DNA from: Verrucomicrobiota bacterium
Lineage (GTDB): Bacteria; Verrucomicrobiota; Verrucomicrobiia; Limisphaerales; UBA11320
Length of the DNA: 5,368 bases
Reading direction: 5' to 3'
Assembly (NCBI GenBank): GCA_016871475.1
Contig: VHDG01000319.1
Coordinates: forward strand, 1-5,368
Below the pieces are notes generated by a model. It saw only the letters and a list, made by a program, of their open reading frames with translations. It was not told where the DNA came from and ran no database searches. Positions 1 to 5,368 of the stretch are shown piece after piece. How positions within the stretch are numbered: the stretch's first letter is position 1; every line of letters begins with the position of its first letter. A program made the position numbers and the translations under genes.

Positions 1-293
1 TTCTTCCTCAGATGGGTGTGAAGACCGCCTTCCGAGCGTCCGCGACATCGCCGGGCGATCAGGCGCCTGCCGCTCCCCGCAGATGGGTGCAGGCAGCAGC
101 GGTCCAGACCTTACAGGGTCGGTCCCTGGCCTGGCTGGTCCGGGACGGCAGAGCGGAACGACGCTCTGTCCAGACCGGAACACGGCAGGGATCTGAAATC
201 GAGATAGTGGGAGGGCTCTCCCCTGGGGACAGGGTCATCATGACGCCCCCTTCCGAGCTATCGGAGGGAACGCGCGTCCAGGAGAAGCAGTAA
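1..293 (+). CDS. Periplasmic adaptor (HlyD/RND membrane-fusion family) subunit, C-terminal end only
   Basis: This is the 3' end of a gene that starts left of the window. The frame is open from base 3, so the ATG at 12 is probably internal. It ends at TAA 291-293. About the last 70 residues look like the C-terminal membrane-proximal part of periplasmic adaptor proteins: a segment beginning RWVQAAAVQTL (the usual 'P.aAv' strand), then LAWLVRDGRAERRSVQTG (a beta strand followed by the typical '..V..G' turn), then EIVGGLSPGDRVIM, the common 'GL..GD.Vv' motif, and a final SELSEGTRV. Such adaptors sit in the periplasm, anchored to the inner membrane, and link a pump to the outer membrane. The ABC ATPase and permease genes downstream on the same strand suggest that this adaptor serves an ABC-type exporter, like MacA, rather than an RND pump. 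The lipoyl and hairpin domains lie outside the window, so the subfamily cannot be settled. Confidence 0.75.
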   Translation, partial: LPQMGVKTAFRASATSPGDQAPAAPRRWVQAAAVQTLQGRSLAWLVRDGRAERRSVQTGTRQGSEIEIVGGLSPGDRVIMTPPSELSEGTRVQEKQ

Positions 294-410
294 CCTTTCC
301 ACGAAATCGGACGATGGATTGAGCAGATGTTTCATGGAAATCTGAAAGCTGACTGCAGGATGCCACCTCGACATCAGGGTGAGGGGTATCGAAGAGAGCA
401 CCCAAACTAA

Positions 411-1169
411 ATGTCATCTGCGTTGATCGCCACGGGCCTGTGCAAGCAGTTCGGGGACTTCGTTGCCGTGAAGGACCTGAGCCTTCGCGTTTGTGCGGGT
501 GAGGTGGTCGGAGTCTTGGGGCCAAACGGTGCAGGCAAGACAACGACTCTCCGGATGCTTGCGGGGATCCTCACTCCCACCTGCGGGACCGTGGAAATCG
601 ACGGGATTCCGCTTGCCGATCAGCCATTGGAGGCGAAGCGTCGGATCGGGTTCCTCTCCGGAGATACCCAGCTCTATCGTCGGCTCACCCCCCGAGAGAT
701 GTTGGATTACTTTGGGAGGCTCTATGAGGTTCCCGAGCCCAGCCGCACGACACGGGTGAAGGAGCTGATCACCCAGCTCGACATGGAGTCCTTTGCAGAT
801 CGGCCCTGCGGTGCATTATCCTCCGGACAAAAGCAACGCGCGAACATCGCCCGCGCTTTTCTCCACGACCCCGGACTGCTCATTCTCGATGAACCGACCG
901 CCACCTTGGATGTCTGGAGCGGGCAGTTCATCGTTGAGGCCATCCGACGCGAGAAAGCCCGGGGGCGTGCAATCCTTTTTTCCACCCACATCATGAGCGA
1001 GGTGGAGTACCTCTGTGACCGCATCTATCTGGTGCACGGAGGGCGGATCGTTGAGGAAGGGACAACTGCCGAGATCATCCGGCGGTCTGGCTGCTCGAAT
1101 CTTACGGACACATTTCTGAATCTTGCGCGACAAGCCGGGGCCGGAGTTTCAAAGGAGGCTTCCGCGTGA
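411..1169 (+). CDS. ABC transporter ATP-binding protein, NatA-like
   Basis: This is a cytoplasmic ATPase subunit that drives the adjacent permease. The 252 residues are a normal length for a single nucleotide-binding domain. Visible motifs are Walker A GPNGAGKTT (37-45), ABC signature LSSGQKQR (136-143), Walker B LLILDEP (156-162) with catalytic Glu161, D-loop TATLD (163-167) and the switch His193 in STH (191-193). The Q-loop region reads GFLSGDTQLY (80-89), so the usual glutamine is not at its expected place. The C-terminal extension after about residue 215 is short. ATG 411 is the earliest possible start because a TAA (408-410) directly precedes it. The ribosome binding site is weak: GAAGAGAG at 391-398, 12 bases away. 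No convincing promoter is visible in the 117-base gap (294-410) after the adaptor gene. Its TGA overlaps the start of the permease gene by four bases, so the two are almost certainly co-translated. Sequence style and partner point to the NatA/ABC-2 exporter class; the substrate is unknown. Confidence 0.95.
   Translation: MSSALIATGLCKQFGDFVAVKDLSLRVCAGEVVGVLGPNGAGKTTTLRMLAGILTPTCGTVEIDGIPLADQPLEAKRRIGFLSGDTQLYRRLTPREMLDYFGRLYEVPEPSRTTRVKELITQLDMESFADRPCGALSSGQKQRANIARAFLHDPGLLILDEPTATLDVWSGQFIVEAIRREKARGRAILFSTHIMSEVEYLCDRIYLVHGGRIVEEGTTAEIIRRSGCSNLTDTFLNLARQAGAGVSKEASA
1151..1158 (+). promoter_or_regulatory. Strong ribosome binding site for the permease-protease gene
   Basis: AAAGGAGG lies seven bases upstream of GTG 1166, a near-perfect Shine-Dalgarno sequence inside the last codons of the ATPase gene. 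It fixes GTG 1166 as the start, and with the GTGA overlap (1166-1169) it indicates translational coupling between ATPase and permease. Confidence 0.9.
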
Positions 1170-3349
1170 TCCGCTGGCATCTCAGTCTCGCCCTGTTTCG
1201 CAAAGAGATCATCGAAACCTTGCGAGATCAGCGGACATTGCTCCTGGCTTTTGGTCTCCCCATCCTCCTCTACCCGCTTCTTGCCATCGGCCTTACAAAG
1301 GTCCAGGAATCACGATCAGAGGCCCAGAACGCAAGGGCATCCAAAGTAGCCATCTGGGGACCCCTGGCTGCTTCCGTTCGTACTGAACTCGAGAAAACCA
1401 ATCGCTTTGAAATCAAACCAGGGCTCGGTCTCTCCCCGGAGCTCTCGCAGGATCTGGAATCAGGCAAGCTTCCCCCTTTTCCTTCCAACAGCCGCGAGGA
1501 GAGTCGAGGGACGAACAAGCCCTCAGCTTCTGTTTCGAGCCAGACCGGACCCGGAACAAAGGCCATCCCTCGTCCCCCGCAAGACCTCGGGCACCCGCTC
1601 CTCAACGAAGCCGCTCGGCTGATAGCAAGCCGGGAGGTTGATGCCGTGCTGGTGTTGTGGCCCGGGTTTGATTCGGCTCTGGATGCGGGAGGCCTTTCAA
1701 AGTCGGCCATCCTCTACGACTCCGTTCGGGATGAATCCTCCCGGGCTCATGTGCGGTTGTCGGACTCCCTGATCGACCTGAGAAAAGCGGAGCTGTCCCG
1801 TCGGGAGTCCAAGTTTCAATTGCCATCCGGTTTCTCAAAGGCGGTGGAGATCGAGAAACGGGACCTGGCCCTGCCTCTGCGGCAGGCAGGCAAAGTCATC
1901 GGATCCATGCTTCCGCTGCTCCTGATCATCATGTCAGCGTCAGGAGGCCTTTATGCTGCGATCGACCTGACAGCCGGCGAGAAGGAGCGGAACACATTGC
2001 AGACACTGCTCTGTGCTCCGTTGACGAGTCTTGAGATCATCACAGGAAAGTTCCTGGCGGCTTGGGTGGTGGTGTTGATGACGACACTTGCCAATGCGGC
2101 CAGCATGGGGGCCACATTCACGCGCATCCTCTCGAGCGCGGGCGGAATCGAAGCTCCCATGTCCGCCTATTTCATGGCGTTTCTGGTGATGTTGCCGGCG
2201 ACATTTATGGTGACGGCCATTTTTCTGGCCGTGGCGGTGTTTGCCCGCGACTTCAAGGACGGACAGAACTTGCTCACCCCCATGTTCATGGTGCTGATGC
2301 TTCCTCTTGCGGGAACCAGTCTTCCGGGAGTGGAGCTGGACGCCTGGACTGCCTTCGTCCCGTTGCTCAACATCTGCCTGTTGATCAAGGGGATTTTTCT
2401 TCAGGAGGCTGCCACGGAAATGGTCTTCCTGGTATTGGCTTCATCCGTGGTCTATGCGGCGATGGCTCTATCCTTCGCGGCACATGTATTCCAGCAAGAG
2501 CAGGTCCTGTTGGGCGGGCGTGGTTCGTGGAAATCCGTGCTTCAGTTCAAACCTCAGCGTTCGCCGGTGCCTTCGCCTTCGCTTGCGCTGCTGACTTTTG
2601 CCGGGGCGTTTGTGCTGATGTTCTACGGCGGCCATCTGTTGGCAGGATCGGGCATGGTGGTCCTCATTCTGATGACCCAGATTCTCTTTTTCCTCGGCCC
2701 CAATGTGGTCGTGGGTTGGCGCTGGGGATTGTCCATGACCGAGACCTATGCTCTGCGTCGGCCCTCGTGGCAGGCTGTAGCCGGCGCCGTGTTGATCGGT
2801 CTGACCGCATGGGGAGTGACGGCGGGTGTGGTCATGCGCCTGTTCCCTCCTCCAGAAGGTTTCAGCAAGGCGCTCGAAAAAGCGTTGTTGTTCGAAAACG
2901 ACAACCTGCCCCTTGTCTTTGTGGTTCTGTTGGTCGGCGCAACTCCGGCCATCTGCGAGGAGTTGTTCTTTCGCGGCCTCATCCTTTCCGGATTCCGTCG
3001 CTTCGGGTTTTGGCCTGCGCTGATTGCCTCCTCCTTCCTCTTCGCCATCGCGCATTCCTCCATCTACCGTCTGCTGCCAACCTTCATGCTCGGAATGATC
3101 ATCGGATGGGCCGCCATGCGCTCAGGCTCGATTTTCACGGGAATGATCATACACGGAATCAACAACAGCCTCCTTGTGATCATTCTCCACAATCGAGACT
3201 GGCTCACGAAACTCGGTTTGGACGAGCACACAGAGATTCCATGGACTGCGGGCATCGGGATGCTGGCGCTGACTGGTGTCGGGCTCTGGCTCACATCCAT
3301 GCGTCCCATTCCCGGCCGCACGACCCAGCCGATCCTCAAGCAACCATGA
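1166..3349 (+). CDS. ABC-2 permease (NatB-like) fused to a CPBP-family intramembrane protease
   Basis: This is an inner-membrane protein of 727 residues with two parts. Part one (about 1-450) is an ABC-2 permease: a cytoplasmic start with FRKEIIETLRDQRTL (11-25), a first membrane segment (about 27-44), a large extracytoplasmic region (about 46-240) containing a Pro/Ser/Thr-rich stretch (101-140), then membrane segments near 244-266, 295-315, 337-360, 370-388, 394-412 and 418-440. The loop TAGEKERNTLQTLL (269-282) is the hallmark of NatB-type permeases. Part two (about 470-727) has further membrane segments and the three CPBP motifs: EELFFR (Glu598, Glu599, Arg603), FAIAH (Phe626, His630) and HGINN (His663, Asn667). 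The expected catalytic residues are therefore all present. CPBP proteins include CAAX prenyl proteases and bacteriocin-immunity proteins; the target here is unknown. The fusion is a recognised architecture, not an assembly join, because the frame is continuous. GTG 1166 is supported by AAAGGAGG. The gene ends in TGA 3347-3349, within an ATGA. Confidence 0.93.
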   Translation: MIRWHLSLALFRKEIIETLRDQRTLLLAFGLPILLYPLLAIGLTKVQESRSEAQNARASKVAIWGPLAASVRTELEKTNRFEIKPGLGLSPELSQDLESGKLPPFPSNSREESRGTNKPSASVSSQTGPGTKAIPRPPQDLGHPLLNEAARLIASREVDAVLVLWPGFDSALDAGGLSKSAILYDSVRDESSRAHVRLSDSLIDLRKAELSRRESKFQLPSGFSKAVEIEKRDLALPLRQAGKVIGSMLPLLLIIMSASGGLYAAIDLTAGEKERNTLQTLLCAPLTSLEIITGKFLAAWVVVLMTTLANAASMGATFTRILSSAGGIEAPMSAYFMAFLVMLPATFMVTAIFLAVAVFARDFKDGQNLLTPMFMVLMLPLAGTSLPGVELDAWTAFVPLLNICLLIKGIFLQEAATEMVFLVLASSVVYAAMALSFAAHVFQQEQVLLGGRGSWKSVLQFKPQRSPVPSPSLALLTFAGAFVLMFYGGHLLAGSGMVVLILMTQILFFLGPNVVVGWRWGLSMTETYALRRPSWQAVAGAVLIGLTAWGVTAGVVMRLFPPPEGFSKALEKALLFENDNLPLVFVVLLVGATPAICEELFFRGLILSGFRRFGFWPALIASSFLFAIAHSSIYRLLPTFMLGMIIGWAAMRSGSIFTGMIIHGINNSLLVIILHNRDWLTKLGLDEHTEIPWTAGIGMLALTGVGLWLTSMRPIPGRTTQPILKQP

Positions 3350-3388
3350 ACCTGGACCACCCTTGTCCTGCTTGCATATCAGGCTCCC

Positions 3389-3394
3389 GAAGGA
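3389..3394 (+). promoter_or_regulatory. Candidate ribosome binding site upstream of ATG 3401
   Basis: GAAGGA is followed by a six-base spacer and ATG 3401. This is the best-looking initiation signal between the permease gene and the sulfotransferase gene. It lies in the same frame as the sulfotransferase but is separated from it by TGA 3473-3475. Its use is inferred from spacing and sequence only. Confidence 0.4.
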
Positions 3395-3400
3395 TTCGAG

Positions 3401-3475
3401 ATGGCGGAGTCCCGGGTGACCGTGCTTCTCTTCCCTACACAACTCATGCCGGCCAAAAAGAATAATCCCGATTGA
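3401..3475 (+). other. Short open frame (24 codons): possible severed 5' end of the sulfotransferase gene, or a leader ORF
   Basis: ATG 3401 has a good ribosome binding site and opens a 24-codon frame beginning MAESRVTVLLFPTQL and ending in TGA 3473-3475. It is in the same frame as the downstream TPR-sulfotransferase, whose frame is open immediately after this TGA. The third codon positions here are mostly G or C, as in the neighbouring genes, whereas the alternative frame starting at ATG 3346 is not G/C-biased. Two readings are possible. It may be the true 5' end cut by one nonsense change. It may instead be a small leader ORF whose TGA overlaps ATG 3475 (TGATG), coupling to a start in the neighbouring frame. 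The peptide matches no family I know. Confidence 0.3.
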
Positions 3476-3625
3476 TGGCGGCCCCGGGCCAACCCCAAGG
3501 TCATTTCAGGACTTGGAGTTGACCTGCCTGAGCTTCAGCGGGCACGCGCGCTCTGGCAGCTCAACCGCTTCGACCAGGCTCTTGAAGAGTTTGATCGCGC
3601 GATACGCCGGTGTCCCAGGAATCTG
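3476..3625 (+). other. Upstream coding extension of the TPR-sulfotransferase gene without a standard start codon
   Basis: This stretch is in frame with the sulfotransferase gene and contains no stop. From about 3527 it encodes LPELQRARALWQLNRF followed by DQALEEFDRAI, a convincing tetratricopeptide repeat with the usual W/A, L, F, A, A positions that runs straight into the next repeat after GTG 3626. It is therefore very likely protein-coding. However, the frame has no ATG, GTG or TTG between TGA 3473 and 3626. Non-standard candidates are CTG 3524, which has GGAG at 3515-3518 five bases upstream, and ATT 3503. ATG 3475 lies one base out of frame. A GC-rich run (GGCCCCGGGCC, 3480-3490) sits where a one-base error would reconcile that ATG with the coding frame. 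Confidence 0.65.
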
Positions 3626-5038
3626 GTGGCCCTCATCGACGCCAGCCGCGCGTTCGGCGCACGCTTTGAAATTGCAAGGGCGGAGGAACTCCTCGAGAAG
3701 CTCGTGAGGGAAGCCGGTGATCGACCGGGGATTCTGGTGCATGCCGGCCAGAGCTACCGGATGATTTTCCGCCCCGACAAGGCCATCGAGTGTTTTCAGA
3801 GGGCCCTTGCCATCAAGAGAGATCTCCCGGAGGCACTGCTGGAGCTGGCGGTCTTGTATGAACGCAGGCATCGACTTTCGGAGGCGCAGGCTTCCGTTGA
3901 AGAATGTCTGCGCAGCGCTCCGGATTACCTGGAGGCCGCATTGATCAAGGCAAGGCTGCTCCGTCGCAGCAGGGACGATGCGGGGTCGGAAAACATCCTT
4001 CGCGCGCTCGCTGCCAACGAGCAGGCCCACCCCATGGTGCGATCACAGGCATGGGCGGATATCGCTCAACTCCTGGATCGCAATGCAGACTACGAAGGCG
4101 CGATGTCCGCGATGCTGAAGTCGAAGGAGCTCCTGCTTCCCGGCGAGGCCCAGTTCAAGAAGGAATCGGATACAGTCGTGGAGATCCTGCGTCGGATTGC
4201 ACACGAGGCCACCCAGGATACCTTCCAAAAGTGGTCGCAGGAGGCAAGGGGGCTACCTGCCCGGAAGGTGGCGGTGCTCGCAAGTTTCCCGCGATCTGGA
4301 ACCACATTGCTGGAGCAGGTTCTGGACAGCCATCCCGGGCTGGTAAGCTCGGATGAGCGCGAAAATTTCGCTCGCGACATTTTTCCTGCGATGTGGGCTG
4401 GTTTGACAAATCGGGAACCGACGCTGGCGTTGATGGGCAGCGTGCCGATCAGCCGTCTCGCATCGCTGCGGGAGAAGTATCTGAGCTCCATGGCCTCGGC
4501 ACTCAACGAGCCCATCGGAGATCGGGTGCATCTGGATAAAAATCCCTCCCTGACCCTCATGATCCCAGCCTTCCTGCGATTATTCCCCGAGGGGCGGCTG
4601 ATCATTGCACTGCGGGATCCTCGAGATGTGATCCTAAGCTGCTTCATGCAATTCCTTCCGTTGAACACGAACAGCGTATGCTTTCTCTCGCTGGAACGAG
4701 CGGCGACCCGCTACGCGGTGGACATGGGAGTATGGTTGCAGCTTCGGGACAAGTTGTCCGCGAACTGGCTCGAGGTCCGTTACGAGGACGCGATCGAGAA
4801 CCTGGAGAAAGAAGCCAGGCGCGGGCTTGGGTTCTTGGGCCTGGATTGGGATGCCTCCGTCATGGGCTACCGCAAGCGCGTCGCCCAGAAGGCGGTAAGC
4901 TCGCCCACCTACGAAGCCGTCAGCAAACCGCTGTATAAGAGCTCCATCGGCCGATGGCACCACTACGAGCGTCACTTCGCTCCGGTGCTTGAAAAACTCA
5001 AGCCATTCGCCAGGGCTTTTGGTTACGAATCACCCTAG
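3626..5038 (+). CDS. Tetratricopeptide-repeat sulfotransferase (PAPS-dependent)
   Basis: The start given is the only standard one in the open frame: GTG 3626 with AGGA five bases upstream. Coding clearly continues upstream, so the native protein is probably longer than these 470 residues. Residues 1-172 are TPR helices, for example DKAIECFQRALAI (51-63) and RLSEAQASVEECL (83-95); with the upstream extension I count about six repeats, a likely protein-binding surface. Residues about 213-465 form a sulfotransferase domain. FPRSGTTLLEQVL (221-233) is the loop binding the 5'-phosphosulfate of PAPS. The acidic cluster Asp243-Glu246 sits where related enzymes carry the catalytic glutamate. DKNP (304-307) and RDPRDVILSCF (330-340, with Arg330 and Ser338) form the 3'-phosphate site. 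PLYKSSIGRWHHY (435-447) is the typical C-terminal motif. The enzyme should transfer sulfate from PAPS to a hydroxyl on a protein, glycan or small molecule. No signal peptide is visible, which suggests a cytoplasmic location. It ends at TAG 5036-5038, facing the minus-strand gene. Confidence 0.88.
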   Translation: MALIDASRAFGARFEIARAEELLEKLVREAGDRPGILVHAGQSYRMIFRPDKAIECFQRALAIKRDLPEALLELAVLYERRHRLSEAQASVEECLRSAPDYLEAALIKARLLRRSRDDAGSENILRALAANEQAHPMVRSQAWADIAQLLDRNADYEGAMSAMLKSKELLLPGEAQFKKESDTVVEILRRIAHEATQDTFQKWSQEARGLPARKVAVLASFPRSGTTLLEQVLDSHPGLVSSDERENFARDIFPAMWAGLTNREPTLALMGSVPISRLASLREKYLSSMASALNEPIGDRVHLDKNPSLTLMIPAFLRLFPEGRLIIALRDPRDVILSCFMQFLPLNTNSVCFLSLERAATRYAVDMGVWLQLRDKLSANWLEVRYEDAIENLEKEARRGLGFLGLDWDASVMGYRKRVAQKAVSSPTYEAVSKPLYKSSIGRWHHYERHFAPVLEKLKPFARAFGYESP

Positions 5039-5064
5039 CGTGGCTTCCCACAGACGGCGGGTGT

Positions 5065-5102
5065 CTTGCGCGAAGCGTCTATCGACCCACCCGGGGCGCA
5101 AG
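5065..5102. repeat. Inverted repeat in the convergent intergenic spacer
   Basis: CTTGCGC (5065-5071) and GCGCAAG (5096-5102) are perfect 7-base complements separated by 24 bases. A second, overlapping and competing pair is CGGGTG (5058-5063) with CACCCG (5088-5093). They lie between two genes that end facing each other (5038 and 5117), where a shared terminator would be expected. There is no T-run on either side and the loop is long, so a standard intrinsic terminator is not supported. Nothing else is apparent in the 78-base spacer. Confidence 0.2.
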
Positions 5103-5116
5103 TCGCGCGCCATCGA

Positions 5117-5368
5117 TCACTTCTTTAGGATTTCCTGAAGCGCGGGTGTTTTCCGAAGCGCGGGGTCCTTCCGAATGGCGGCCTCCTCGGTGGCCAGCTG
5201 ACGGCCGACAGCATTGAGAAGTTCCTGTCCCACGTGCGCCTGGATGTCCACGGTGGGCCCCGACCCCAAGACTGCTCCCAATAGCCCACCGCCCTTGAGC
5301 ATGACGCTGCTGTAGGTTTCCCGAAGCCTCACGTCCACCCCTGCCTGTTGAACGATTGTGAGCACCTG
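5117..5368 (-). CDS. C-terminal part of a DUF4197-like protein (partial)
   Basis: This gene enters from the right edge; its 5' end is missing. The frame is open to 5368, and the GTG at 5365-5363 (reverse strand) is probably internal. It ends at TGA (complement of 5117-5119). About 83 residues are visible. The end, ELLNAVGRQLATEEAAIRKD followed by PALRKTPALQEILKK, resembles the C-terminus of DUF4197 proteins, which close with a helix ending in '..EE..IR.dPa.RtT.lLkkvf'. The preceding segment with YSSVMLKGGGLLGAVLGSG would fill the place of their 'Y.s.p...' linker but is richer in glycine and hydrophobic residues than I would expect. DUF4197 proteins are usually exported and of unknown function. 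The match is from memory of the family pattern over a short stretch, so an unrelated helical protein remains possible. It is convergent with the sulfotransferase gene and so belongs to another transcription unit. Confidence 0.55.
   Translation of the reverse strand, partial: QVLTIVQQAGVDVRLRETYSSVMLKGGGLLGAVLGSGPTVDIQAHVGQELLNAVGRQLATEEAAIRKDPALRKTPALQEILKK

Noticed and set aside
12..14. ATG at 12 as the true start of the first gene
   Set aside because: The frame is open to the window edge, and the protein matches only the C-terminal end of an adaptor family, so a start here would give an implausible fragment.
319..347. Possible promoter in the 294-410 gap (TTGAGC at 319-324)
   Set aside because: The sequence 17 bases downstream does not resemble a -10 box, and AT content is not raised enough to support a promoter.
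2468..3055. A 195-codon minus-strand frame rich in Gln, His, Arg and Glu
   Set aside because: It lies opposite the CPBP domain, and its composition is what antisense of hydrophobic codons gives.
2062..3465. A long 467-codon open frame on the plus strand overlapping the permease gene
   Set aside because: It is out of frame with a clearly recognisable membrane protein. Its translation is rich in Gly, Arg, His and Cys with no domain pattern, as expected for a shadow in GC-rich DNA.
3473..3475. TGA as a selenocysteine codon or as tryptophan under a reassigned code
   Set aside because: TGA serves as the normal stop of the ATPase, permease and minus-strand genes in this window, and a selenocysteine near the N-terminus ahead of a TPR domain fits no known family. 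No insertion element was recognised downstream.
3480..3490. GGCCCCGGGCC palindrome as a terminator after the permease gene
   Set aside because: The stem is only four base pairs with a three-base loop, there is no T-run, and it lies within what appears to be coding sequence of the next gene.
3506..4030. A 174-codon minus-strand frame opposite the TPR region
   Set aside because: The plus strand encodes clear tetratricopeptide repeats over the same bases; the minus translation has no recognisable motif and is explained as an antisense shadow.
5138..5165. Short repeat GAAGCGCGGG seen twice
   Set aside because: The two copies fall in the minus-strand coding sequence and encode the similar peptides PALRK and PALQ; this looks like chance or a local duplication, not a functional repeat.

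Overview
The window looks like a chromosomal piece of a GC-rich (roughly 60% GC) Gram-negative bacterium. The best guess is a member of the Verrucomicrobiota/Planctomycetota (PVC) group. The reasons are a single polypeptide joining an ABC-2 permease to a CPBP intramembrane protease, an arrangement I associate with those phyla, and the tail of a periplasmic adaptor protein, which implies an outer membrane. The assignment is inference; no rRNA or other phylogenetic marker is present.

Layout, left to right. (1) Bases 1-293 (+) are the C-terminal end of a HlyD/RND-type periplasmic adaptor protein. (2) After a 117-base gap, 411-1169 (+) encodes a NatA-like ABC ATPase. (3) Its stop overlaps the GTG start of 1166-3349 (+), a 727-residue NatB-like ABC-2 permease fused to a CPBP (CAAX-like) protease with all three conserved protease motifs. 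These three genes read as one export cassette: adaptor, ATPase, and permease with protease. (4) Bases 3350-3625 are a troubled stretch. The reading frame of the next gene clearly extends upstream of its first standard start codon, but it has no ATG, GTG or TTG there and is cut by a TGA at 3473-3475. A well-placed ribosome binding site and ATG (3401) lie upstream of that TGA. (5) Bases 3626-5038 (+), plus the upstream extension, encode a protein with N-terminal tetratricopeptide repeats and a C-terminal PAPS-dependent sulfotransferase domain. (6) Bases 5039-5116 are a convergent intergenic spacer with a modest inverted repeat. (7) Bases 5117-5368 (-) are the C-terminal part of a gene running in from the right edge, probably DUF4197-like.

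Functionally, the left half should power ATP-driven export across the inner membrane, with the adaptor bridging the periplasm; the substrate cannot be read from sequence. The TPR-sulfotransferase follows on the same strand and may or may not be co-transcribed. I see no mobile element, tRNA, rRNA or CRISPR array. The points most worth a second look are the broken or non-standard 5' end of the sulfotransferase gene and the permease-protease fusion inside an adaptor-linked ABC cassette.
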